A DNA stretch of 11,149 nt from Candidatus Zixiibacteriota bacterium (GTDB lineage: Bacteria > SM23-81), in NCBI GenBank assembly GCA_030628225.1, contig DAOVRJ010000058.1, forward strand, positions 1-11,149, read 5' to 3'. The translations under genes and the position numbers were made by a program. The notes beneath the pieces are model-generated. The model was not told the DNA's origin, made no database searches, and saw nothing but the letters and a program-made list of their open reading frames with translations. The stretch's first letter is position 1, and each line of letters starts with the position of its first letter. Below, one piece after another: positions 1-6,001 of the stretch.

Positions 1-11
1 CAGGTTTTCTA

Positions 12-188
12 ACCAGTATCCAGCATCGGTCTTTGTTTTCTCGAGTCTCGAGTCTCGAATCTCGGCCTTTAACCAGGATCAAGGATCGGTTCTATCTTCT
101 CATCCAGCATCCAGAATCCAGTATCCAGAATCGGTTTTTCTTTTCTCGACTCTCGAATCTCGAGTCTCGGCTCTTTATCCAGGATCCG
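12..188. repeat. Alternating blocks of two 7-base-period tandem repeats
   Basis: Two kinds of heptad alternate here. Type A is built on ATCCAG(N): blocks at about 12-30, 72-90, 101-135 and 177-188. The 101-135 block reads ATCCAGC, ATCCAGA, ATCCAGT, ATCCAGA and ends in ATCGGT. Type B is built on TCTCGA(N): 39-65 (TCTCGAG twice, TCTCGAA, TCTCGG) and 144-170 (TCTCGAC, TCTCGAA, TCTCGAG, TCTCGG). The order is A-B-A-A-B-A with short pyrimidine-rich spacers, so the 12-90 and 101-188 halves look like copies of one compound unit. No convincing protein is encoded: an open frame at 33-374 is a by-product of the low complexity and collides with the well-supported gene at 268. Function unknown; slippage-prone intergenic repeat is the plain reading. 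Confidence 0.8.
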
Positions 189-267
189 CCTTTCTCACCA
201 GCTTCGACAACGTCAACCCGGCATCGAGCTTCCTCACAATCACGATCCACATTAAGGAGGTTTCTTT

Positions 268-804
268 ATGGGCTGGTATGTGGAATTGGTAAAAGCACAT
301 CCCATCTGGATGGCCATGGTGCAGTTCGCCATTTTAGGCACCTTTGGAGATATCATCTCCAAGTGGATCATTAAAAGAAAGGTTTTTGCCCCCTATAAAG
401 TTCCCACGCTGTTGTTGAAAATGGTCGAATGGGCGATTCTGGCGGTGGGCATCAAATATGCTTTCGTGGGCATCATTGGTTTTGTGGAAAGCCTGGTCCA
501 GCATAATATGCTGCCGGAGCTGAACAGGCTGACCTGGGCTTTTTCAATATCGGTGACCCTGAATTTGCAATTCGGGGTATTTCTGGTCTTATTTCATCGC
601 GTATTGGACAACTTGGTTGCCCGGGAGAAGAACTGGGATAATCTGGACAAGGCGCTGCTCTCATTGCTCTGGTTCTGGATACCGGCACATACCATAACTT
701 TCACCTTGCCGGGACATTTCCGCATCGGATTGGCGGCGGTCTGGTCAGTGGCCCTGGGCGTTATTTTGGGGTTTTACAATAGAAAGAAGATCGCAAAACC
801 GTGA
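268..804 (+). CDS. Mpv17/PMP22-like small integral membrane protein
   Basis: A 178-residue, very hydrophobic protein with about four membrane segments (roughly residues 12-33, 48-75, 88-112 and 130-168). The N-terminal stretch starting HPIW and containing GD at residues 27-28 resembles the opening of Mpv17-family proteins. The C-terminal stretch has the spacing typical of the family signature: W-x-P at 137-139, F at 145, P at 148, R at 152, W at 159 and a final LG. Mpv17/PMP22 proteins are best known from mitochondrial and peroxisomal membranes, where they are thought to form channels; bacterial relatives have no established role. The start is firm: AAGGAGG lies eight bases before the ATG. 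The gene stands alone, facing the fibre operon, between two repeat patches. The family call rests on reading the motifs by eye and could be wrong; a multi-pass membrane protein is certain. Confidence 0.6.
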   Translation: MGWYVELVKAHPIWMAMVQFAILGTFGDIISKWIIKRKVFAPYKVPTLLLKMVEWAILAVGIKYAFVGIIGFVESLVQHNMLPELNRLTWAFSISVTLNLQFGVFLVLFHRVLDNLVAREKNWDNLDKALLSLLWFWIPAHTITFTLPGHFRIGLAAVWSVALGVILGFYNRKKIAKP

Positions 805-810
805 TTTAAA

Positions 811-873
811 GAGTTTAGCGAGTTTAGAGAGTTGAGAGAGTTCAGAGAGTTTGGAGAGTCGAGAGAGTTTAAC
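811..873. repeat. 9-base tandem repeat, seven copies
   Basis: Seven consecutive 9-base units of the form GAGTTxxxA begin seven bases after the stop of the upstream gene: GAGTTTAGC, GAGTTTAGA, GAGTTGAGA, GAGTTCAGA, GAGTTTGGA, GAGTCGAGA, GAGTTTAAC. The first four bases, GAGT, are invariant. On the opposite strand it would read as a Leu-Asn-Ser-like low-complexity peptide, which I do not take as coding. The unit differs in length and sequence from the 7-base repeats at the left edge. Confidence 0.85.
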
Positions 874-884
874 ACAGCTCTGTA

Positions 885-902
885 GGCGCAGCATGCTGCG
901 CC
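885..902. repeat. 18-base perfect palindrome
   Basis: GGCGCAGCATGCTGCGCC is its own reverse complement. It is preceded by TCTGTA (879-884), and the same TCTGTAGG lead-in precedes the larger palindrome at 960-989, so the two may belong to one repeat family. It lies in the non-coding gap between two convergent genes. Confidence 0.8.
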
Positions 903-959
903 CGCGCGTTCGGAAATGCCGGACGCGATCAGTTGACACCGGCAACTGTTAGGATTTTC

Positions 960-989
960 TGTAGGGGCGGTTGGCCAACCGCCCCTACA
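960..989. repeat. 30-base perfect palindrome of the GTAGGGG type
   Basis: The arm TGTAGGGGCGGTTGG is followed directly by its exact reverse complement, ending in CCCCTACA; there is no unpaired loop. ATTTTTG follows at 990-996, so in RNA it would make a very stable hairpin with a short U run and could also act as a terminator for the gene at 268-804. Palindromes beginning GTAGGGGC are, to my knowledge, common dispersed intergenic repeats in many environmental bacterial genomes. Whether this one is repeated elsewhere cannot be seen here. Confidence 0.85.
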
Positions 990-1026
990 ATTTTTGTGGG
1001 AGAAATCTCCCGATGTCGATAATTTG

Positions 1027-1067
1027 CAGGTGGCGTCAAGTCGCCGTACCCGACGCCGCAAGACCTG
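1027..1067. repeat. Interrupted inverted repeat (stem-loop)
   Basis: CAGGT (1027-1031) pairs with ACCTG (1063-1067), and GGCGTC (1032-1037) pairs with GACGCC (1052-1057), leaving GCAAG (1058-1062) as a one-sided bulge. An alternative inner pairing is GTCG (1040-1043) with CGAC (1051-1054). This is the third hairpin-forming element within 180 bases and looks like another intergenic repeat rather than a gene. Confidence 0.6.
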
Positions 1068-1099
1068 GTTCGGTTCGTTAAAAAAGCGTGTCAAAACAC

Positions 1100-1141
1100 A
1101 GGCCTCGATTCCAGCGTGCCGGGAGTTGAGGCCTTTTGTTT
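1100..1141. terminator. Probable rho-independent terminator between convergent genes
   Basis: AGGCCTC (1100-1106) pairs with GAGGCCT (1128-1134) around a 21-base loop. On the plus strand it is followed by TTTTGTTT. On the minus strand the same stem is followed by GTGTTTTGA, a weaker tail. It lies between the stop of the Mpv17-like gene (804) and the end of the usher-like gene (1203), where both transcripts must stop. The long loop lowers confidence. Confidence 0.5.
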
Positions 1142-1202
1142 GCCGGCTGGTTTCAGGCAGGGTCCGTGACTTTTTACCGGCAATAACTGGTTGTTAAGCA
1201 AT

Positions 1203-4004
1203 CTATTTTTTCTCTTCTTCCAGTAGAATCTCGCCTTCCTCTATGATGTTGATTGGGCGCTTCTTTTGGAGTACTTTTACCAAGATTTCCTTTCTTTCCC
1301 CGGGCTTTAATTCAAAGTTGAATGTATCCCTCTCAAAATAATGGTACTTAGGTAAATTATCTTCGTAGATTTTAAGTGTCCATTCCCTTGGACGAACCTC
1401 TTCAAACTCAAAGCGTCCTTCCCTATTTGTCAGGCGGCGCATCACTTCAGAGCCATTCCTGAGCTCAACAAGGATATTTGCTATCCCCTGAGCCTGGACC
1501 AATTTTGATTCTCCGTTGATGAAAGAACCGTTGTTATCGCCTTCACCGACGACATGCAGATTTCCATTCATATCTCCCGGAAATTTATTGTTGTGGTTAT
1601 TCTCATGGCCATAGAGCATAACCTGGCCAATAAGAGAAGCAAACCGGGTGATACCAACCTCAACCCGGGTTTCTTTTCCACCTTCAACAATAAGTTCCCT
1701 GGGGGTTTTCTGGACCGTAATTCGGTCCAGACCAATCCTTGCCGTGGATACGTCAAGGTAGTGTATACCCGGTTTTAAGGCAGGGAAGCTGAATTTACCC
1801 TTCTTATCGGTTACTGCAGTGGCACCATCGATTTTGAGAATCGCATCTGATATCGGTTGCTTGTTTTCTTCATCATAAACATATCCCCTTACCCTTCCAA
1901 CATCCTTCTTTCTAGCTGCCGGTAGGCCGAAAGGAATGGTGACTTCGACCTTAAAAGCGCTTTCATATTGGCCCCCAAAACTTCCGTATGACGTCCGACG
2001 ACCGCGCAACTGGATCTCACTCTGATTGCGAAATCTGTGACTCAAATGCAACTCTAGAACATCCCTATCTCCATCGGGAGATCCTTCATAGTCACTAGTT
2101 TGAAAATTAAGGGAAAAGATTGTACTGTTGGCAATTCGGAGGGAACTGTTCAGGCCTGCAGTTATACGGCGTCTCCTTTCTTCCGCATAATCGCCGCTAT
2201 CGTCACTGTAGATATATCCGCTGGAAGAGAGTTTATGAGTTGGCCTAAAATAGGCAGAGACCTTATATCTATCCAGTTGAGAGAATTGGTTACTCAACTC
2301 ATCCTTTCTTTGACCTGATTCAGCAGAAGCATTAAGGCGTAACTTTTTGAAACTCTGTCCTACGCCGAAAACAACGGTCTCCTCCCGGTAGCGGAATTCG
2401 GAATTGGGAAGCCGGTCTTCTCGGCTGCGGTCCCGCCAGTATGCATAAAAGCTGGTGCCGGTTTTGAGCCTATAGTCAAATCCCAATTTGTAGGACTTTT
2501 CCAGAGGGGCAGAGTTAAGGGTCGGGTCCATATCAAGATTTTTCTTTTCTTGCGTAAAGCTAGCCTTTAATCTAAGATTATGTTTTAAGCGAAATGCAAG
2601 ACCGCTTGAGATAAAATCCCTATCACGATAATGGGCCGGGCAGTCAGGCTCTGCGTGAACAAATCTTGAGGCGTAGGAAATCCAGTTCCAACGACTGGAA
2701 ACTCCTAACAGGTAGGCATCGCTCCTCTCTCTGTTTTTTTCTCCCGTTGCATACTCAAGCTCAACACTGGTGTTTCCAATAGGCCCAAGTCGGCATTCTA
2801 TACTGGCGATGTTTTCATCTTCACCGTCGATTTCTTTGTTAAGATAATTGAGGCCTATCTGAAATTTATCCAAAATTTGATAATCGATGTAGCTGGCAAT
2901 ATGTACCTCCTCTGGTTCAGACCAGCGCGTCACCGTGTGGTAGGCTCCTACTCTGAAATTGTTTAGGTTAAGCTTACCTTCAATTCCCCTTCCGTAACGG
3001 TAATTTTCAATTAAAGGCGAGAGAGAATGAATGAGGTCGCCAAAACGAAGTTCATAATATCTTGTCCAAAAAGTTAAACGGTATTCGTCGTACCGGCCAA
3101 AGATAGACTTATCCTGAACGTCCGGCCCTATGAAGAGAAATCTAACCCCCTTCTTACCCTCTTCGTCTAATGTTCCCGATCCGGAGATCTCTGCCTGAAA
3201 TCCAGCATCGTCTTCCTCATTTCTCTTGGTGACATACCTGAAAGTCATCTCAGTTGGAATCTTATGAAAACGCTGCTCCACCCCGGTTGTCCTGGGAAGA
3301 ATTTCCACATAGCTTGTAGCTTGAGCTTTTATCTCTTGGTCTTTGAGGGCTTGGGCGGTTAATCGGAGATGATACCTCAACAGCTCTTTCCTGTTTACAT
3401 CAGTGCTTACAACTACCTCAAGCCTTCTTGATTCGCCGGGAGTGAGTTCGAACTCTTCAGCATCGACAGCAAAGGGTAGGTTTTCTCCGCTATCAATTTT
3501 TATGCTGACCTTGCTTTCTGTATTACTTCCATTAATAACTGCAAAAGAGGTCTGGTAATCCTGCCCGGCAATCACAAATTCCGGAGCCTCCAACAATTTC
3601 ACGTCTAATTTCCTGACTGGCAGAACCACCACATCAATGGTATAAGAGTCCGTGAAGGAAGGAAGTTTTCTTCCTTTCACGAAATAGGTGAGCTCATATT
3701 GGCCGGCCAATGCGCTTTGGGGGACCAAGAAACTCACCAATCTGGTATCGCTTTCATGCGGACCTAATTCAAAAGAGGGATGGTTAGTTATAAGCGTCCA
3801 TCCCTGGGGAAGTTTCACCTCGGAGAGGAACTTTTCCTTCTCGGAGGTCTCATTGGTTACCTGAAATACAGCGGTCGCTATCCTTCTTGGTTCCGTCTCC
3901 AGCAGGTCTATTCCACTGGGTCTCACTTCCACACCGTTCTCTTGAGCCCCAAGGCATGGAGCGCACAAGAGAAGAGAGATAACAATGTGATAAAAAGTTT
4001 TCAT
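1203..4004 (-). CDS. Usher-like outer-membrane beta-barrel protein with flanking beta-sandwich domains
   Basis: A 933-residue exported protein. Residues 1-20 are a signal peptide (cleavage after CLGA). Two Ig-like/NEW3-like beta-sandwiches follow at about 25-128 and 133-236. About 250-690 is a run of alternating polar/aromatic strands with charged turns, ending in VEVTIPFGLP, which I read as a beta-barrel. FGDLIHSLSPLIENYRYGRG (321-340) recalls the GD...G pattern in the early barrel of ushers. About 703-783 is a carboxypeptidase-regulatory-like domain (VRGYVYDEENKQPISDA, then KKGKFSFPALKPG). About 787-912 is a second such domain carrying an Asn/Gly-rich insert (800-832). The tail is acidic. 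True ushers also have an N-terminal domain, a large barrel and two C-terminal sandwiches, so the layout matches even though I see no clear FimD/PapC sequence. The ATG overlaps the chaperone stop (ATGA). Role inferred: secretion and assembly platform for the upstream subunits. Alternative: a large outer-membrane protein of other function. Confidence 0.6.
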   Translation of the reverse strand: MKTFYHIVISLLLCAPCLGAQENGVEVRPSGIDLLETEPRRIATAVFQVTNETSEKEKFLSEVKLPQGWTLITNHPSFELGPHESDTRLVSFLVPQSALAGQYELTYFVKGRKLPSFTDSYTIDVVVLPVRKLDVKLLEAPEFVIAGQDYQTSFAVINGSNTESKVSIKIDSGENLPFAVDAEEFELTPGESRRLEVVVSTDVNRKELLRYHLRLTAQALKDQEIKAQATSYVEILPRTTGVEQRFHKIPTEMTFRYVTKRNEEDDAGFQAEISGSGTLDEEGKKGVRFLFIGPDVQDKSIFGRYDEYRLTFWTRYYELRFGDLIHSLSPLIENYRYGRGIEGKLNLNNFRVGAYHTVTRWSEPEEVHIASYIDYQILDKFQIGLNYLNKEIDGEDENIASIECRLGPIGNTSVELEYATGEKNRERSDAYLLGVSSRWNWISYASRFVHAEPDCPAHYRDRDFISSGLAFRLKHNLRLKASFTQEKKNLDMDPTLNSAPLEKSYKLGFDYRLKTGTSFYAYWRDRSREDRLPNSEFRYREETVVFGVGQSFKKLRLNASAESGQRKDELSNQFSQLDRYKVSAYFRPTHKLSSSGYIYSDDSGDYAEERRRRITAGLNSSLRIANSTIFSLNFQTSDYEGSPDGDRDVLELHLSHRFRNQSEIQLRGRRTSYGSFGGQYESAFKVEVTIPFGLPAARKKDVGRVRGYVYDEENKQPISDAILKIDGATAVTDKKGKFSFPALKPGIHYLDVSTARIGLDRITVQKTPRELIVEGGKETRVEVGITRFASLIGQVMLYGHENNHNNKFPGDMNGNLHVVGEGDNNGSFINGESKLVQAQGIANILVELRNGSEVMRRLTNREGRFEFEEVRPREWTLKIYEDNLPKYHYFERDTFNFELKPGERKEILVKVLQKKRPINIIEEGEILLEEEKK

Positions 4005-4819
4005 TTTTTAAACTTCAAGGCATAGGTGGCGCCAAAGAGGTCATCACCACCACAATCTGCTACCACCAAAACGTGGTATTTGCCCTCGTCCACCGGACTC
4101 AAATCAATAACACATCTGGCAGATGTTCCGGGATAGATGCGCAACCTCCCCCCTTCAAACCTCCCAATATAACTACCCTTTTCGTCATAGAGTTCAGCCC
4201 ATAAGAATGGTCTCAGCCATCTTTCACCGCTGTTTTCTATGCCTATCTGTAAAATTCTTCCTTCCTCCTCTCTCAGCAATTTTGTATTCAAGAATTCAAG
4301 TTGGCGGGCCCCCATATTGCCAATATGTGTGACCATCTGAATTCCGTAGCGCACGACCTGCCTTATGGCCAGCCTGACTTCACCCTGCTCTTCTCCTGTA
4401 GCTTCAGGTGAATCATTGGAAATGCCTTCTATCATGAGCATACTCCAGTAGGTTCCTACTAGGGTTTCATCGTCAGGCACCTTCACAGTATAATACACCT
4501 CAGATGTCCCTTTAGATGGAATGACCAGCCGATGCGAGCTAAAGGATATCCAATTGGCGTTGGAGCGGGGGCCGTCACCCGGCTCACCATATATGTTTCT
4601 TCCGTCAAAAAAGAATAGATAGTCGGTCTGATACACCTTTACCTCTTGTGGCTCTTCACCGGCATTACTGAGCAGGATAGCACCCTGGTAAGTTTCACCC
4701 ACCTTGGTAGTTATTTCATGTGTTAAACTACCTTTAACAGATACCTTAGCCTCGGATACATAGGGCATCAGCCAAAATAAAAGGAAAACCGGGAGAGCAA
4801 TTCCTGTTTTTGACTTCAT
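4001..4819 (-). CDS. Two-domain Ig-like periplasmic chaperone candidate
   Basis: A 272-residue exported protein. A signal peptide (MKSKTG, a hydrophobic core, cleavage near SEA) precedes two predicted beta-sandwich domains at about 25-155 and 160-272. The first domain carries a pattern seen in pilus chaperones and in DUF916-type domains: a W-x-x-F segment (NWISFSSHRLVIP), then a strand ending YYTVKVPDDE and GTYWSMLMIE. The second begins VRYGIQMVTHIG and includes EFLNTKLLREEEGRILQIGIENSGERW, as in a second Ig-fold. Two cysteines sit in the last 40 residues (RCVIDL, ADCGGDD). I place the start at the ATG at 4819, with AAGGAAG about seven bases upstream; a TTG immediately before it is less likely. 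The next gene overlaps the stop by four bases, so the two are translationally coupled. Likely role: holding the secreted subunits in the periplasm for the usher-like protein. I do not see the classic PapD signature. Confidence 0.6.
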   Translation of the reverse strand: MKSKTGIALPVFLLFWLMPYVSEAKVSVKGSLTHEITTKVGETYQGAILLSNAGEEPQEVKVYQTDYLFFFDGRNIYGEPGDGPRSNANWISFSSHRLVIPSKGTSEVYYTVKVPDDETLVGTYWSMLMIEGISNDSPEATGEEQGEVRLAIRQVVRYGIQMVTHIGNMGARQLEFLNTKLLREEEGRILQIGIENSGERWLRPFLWAELYDEKGSYIGRFEGGRLRIYPGTSARCVIDLSPVDEGKYHVLVVADCGGDDLFGATYALKFKK

Positions 4820-4834
4820 CAACTTTCTTCCTTG

Positions 4835-5296
4835 TTATTTGTCCACAACGGTATAATAAACCATAGTTGAGTAAGTATTCGGTGGGACTTGTATGGAAAC
4901 ACCGCTAAGCTTAAATTGTACATGTATATTAGATCTATCATGCCGTCTACTAAAGAAGGTTTCATTAACATGGGTTGCCTCTTGATAAGAAGTTCCCCCT
5001 GAGATACTACCGCTGCCAGATCCATCGGATGTCCTTTTGACGTATAAGTTACAACTACTATGCCAGTTAGTGTCGACCTTGTTAACATCAATCATCCAGT
5101 CTCCCTCAAGGAAAGTGTCAATATCGATTTCAATTGCATCCCGGGCACTTTCATGGTTATCAATTAAGTTTTTTCCGGCACCAGTCTGTAAATTTGATGC
5201 ATCTGATGCATCTATAGACTTAGACCAGCTACTCGTTACGGTGATTGATACGATAGCCTGGGCCTCTTTGCTCCCCCAAATTACCGTTGCTATCAA
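4835..5296 (-). CDS. Second secreted subunit, with a disrupted signal-peptide frame
   Basis: The open frame encodes about 153 residues from a TTG at 5296. The beginning, ...IATVIWGSKEAQA, is the back half of a signal peptide with no basic N-terminus. The missing front half is present in another frame: an ATG at 5330 gives MKIITRFCTLFL, and skipping one base at about 5294 joins them into a normal signal peptide cleaved after AQA. The mature part is polar, starts with a strand (IVSITVTSSW), has one cysteine (SSCNLYV) and a Ser/Gly loop, and ends with PPNTYSTMVYYTVVDK, a typical last strand of secreted beta-sandwich subunits. It lies between the major subunit and the chaperone candidate, so it is probably a minor or adaptor subunit. 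No clear SD precedes either start. Either there is a one-base insertion or sequence error, or the gene is broken. Confidence 0.6.
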   Translation of the reverse strand: MIATVIWGSKEAQAIVSITVTSSWSKSIDASDASNLQTGAGKNLIDNHESARDAIEIDIDTFLEGDWMIDVNKVDTNWHSSCNLYVKRTSDGSGSGSISGGTSYQEATHVNETFFSRRHDRSNIHVQFKLSGVSIQVPPNTYSTMVYYTVVDK

Positions 5297-5330
5297 GGAA
5301 TAGAGTACAAAATCTTGTTATGATTTTCAT
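5297..5330 (-). other. Out-of-frame front half of the second subunit's signal peptide
   Basis: The ATG at 5330 opens M-K-I-I-T-R-F-C-T-L-F-L, a basic n-region and start of a hydrophobic core. This frame then runs into unrelated residues and stops within about 20 codons. The neighbouring frame carries the rest of the hydrophobic core plus AQA and is closed upstream by TAA (5318-5320) without an ATG. The two pieces fit together perfectly if one base is removed. Confidence 0.55.
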
Positions 5331-5350
5331 TTTACTATTTTTGCAGGAAA

Positions 5351-5376
5351 AGGGCGGACATGAGAAGATCCGCCCT
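5351..5376 (-). terminator. Hairpin terminator after the major subunit gene
   Basis: AGGGCGGA and TCCGCCCT form a perfect 8-base stem around a 10-base loop, beginning 13 bases after the subunit stop codon. On the minus strand the stem is followed by TTTCC and then an A-rich stretch. The short T run suggests partial termination, which would make much subunit mRNA and less of the three downstream genes, as in many pilus operons. Confidence 0.6.
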
Positions 5377-5389
5377 TCTTCTGCCTCAA

Positions 5390-5890
5390 TTAGGGAGCCG
5401 CTGTAATAATGGTGTAGGTAACCGTGTGCACGTCGTTTCCCGTTCCGGCTGCCGCAGTGGCGCTTCCGGTGTACTGGATGTCGCAGCCGCCAGTAGTTAC
5501 ATTCACCTTAGTGACGAAATCCTTGGCATCGGTGTTATTAAGAGTTGCTTCTGGGGCTGGCACGCCGCCGGTGACATTCTGAGCGACAACCTTCAGGGTG
5601 AAATGCTGATCGGCAAGATCAGTCTGCACGGTGATCTTCTTGCCTATCTCGTTGGTGGTCCAATCAAGGTCACAGGTGGTATTGTCCACTGCATCATCGG
5701 GATCTGACCCGGCAGTGGCGCTATTAATGGTCAGGGTGACAGCCCCGCCGATAATAGCGACCTCGTTAATCGCCAGTACTTGTACGGTGACAGAATGATT
5801 ATCCGTAGAGCTTCCTAAGACCACTCCGGTCAGTCCCAGGCACAGGGCAGCGCTTAACACCATAATGAGTGTTGGTGGCCGTATTTTCAT
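5390..5890 (-). CDS. Major secreted subunit (pilin-like beta-sandwich protein)
   Basis: A 166-residue exported protein: basic start MKIRPP, a hydrophobic core to about residue 25, likely cleavage at VLG/SS. The mature domain is rich in Thr, Val, Ala and Asp and has alternating beta patterns: NHSVTVQVLAINEVAI, VTLTINSATAG, KKITVQT, FTLKVVAQNVTGG. Two cysteines (73 and 136) occur in matching contexts, CDLDWTT and CDIQYTG, and may form a disulphide. The end, DVHTVTYTIITAAP, resembles the last strand of secreted Ig-like subunits and parallels the end of the neighbouring subunit. I recall similar uncharacterised secreted proteins in environmental bacteria but no named function. The start is firm: AGGAGGTGA, a near-ideal SD, lies seven bases before the ATG. 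It is first in the operon and followed by its own terminator, the usual position of the most abundant subunit. There is no lipobox. Other possibility: a non-polymerising surface or periplasmic protein. Confidence 0.65.
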   Translation of the reverse strand: MKIRPPTLIMVLSAALCLGLTGVVLGSSTDNHSVTVQVLAINEVAIIGGAVTLTINSATAGSDPDDAVDNTTCDLDWTTNEIGKKITVQTDLADQHFTLKVVAQNVTGGVPAPEATLNNTDAKDFVTKVNVTTGGCDIQYTGSATAAAGTGNDVHTVTYTIITAAP

Positions 5891-5897
5891 TTCTTAC

Positions 5898-5906
5898 TCA
5901 CCTCCT
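5898..5906 (-). promoter_or_regulatory. Near-ideal ribosome binding site of the major subunit
   Basis: On the minus strand AGGAGGTGA, complementary to almost the whole anti-SD sequence, is followed by seven bases (GTAAGAA) and ATG. It fixes the start and suggests strong translation. The second subunit, in contrast, has no recognisable SD. Confidence 0.85.
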
Positions 5907-5926
5907 TTTATGAGTGTTGTTGACCG

Positions 5927-5991
5927 TTTTGGAATCTTAATTACCTTCTTTTGGAGATGCGATGTAGGACTTTTGGAGATGTAATGTGGGA
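5927..5991 (-). promoter_or_regulatory. Three TCCAAAA boxes at exact 22-base spacing upstream of the fibre operon
   Basis: On the plus strand TTTTGGA (minus strand TCCAAAA) occurs at 5927-5933, 5949-5955 and 5971-5977, so steps are exactly 22 bases, about two helical turns. The outer two boxes lie in a full tandem duplication, 5948-5969 and 5970-5991, which differ at three of 22 positions; the box nearest the gene keeps only the core. Same-face spacing suggests binding of a protein array. If the candidate promoter at 6002-6030 is right, the boxes lie just downstream of its start, so they would act as repressor sites or in the RNA leader. Confidence 0.5.
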
Positions 5992-6001
5992 AATTTATGC
6001 C

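Noticed and set aside
12-188. Possible CRISPR array
   Set aside because: Period is 7 bases with no unique spacers and no cas genes nearby.
33-374. Open frame of 113 codons through the left repeat patch
   Set aside because: It is made mostly of the heptad repeats, reads as Ser/Arg-rich low complexity and overlaps the well-supported gene starting at 268.
774-1094. Reverse-strand open frame containing Leu-Asn-Ser repeats
   Set aside because: The repeats are just the 9-base tandem repeat read backwards, and the frame also runs through palindromes. No SD and no recognisable domain.
5828-5842. Lipoprotein signal in the major subunit (cysteine in the signal peptide)
   Set aside because: The context AALC lacks the small residue required just before the cysteine, and a normal signal-peptidase site lies further on.
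5986-6001. Possible sigma-54 promoter on the minus strand (TGGCATAAATTTCCC)
   Set aside because: The GG of the -24 element is present but the -12 GC is replaced by CC at the required spacing.
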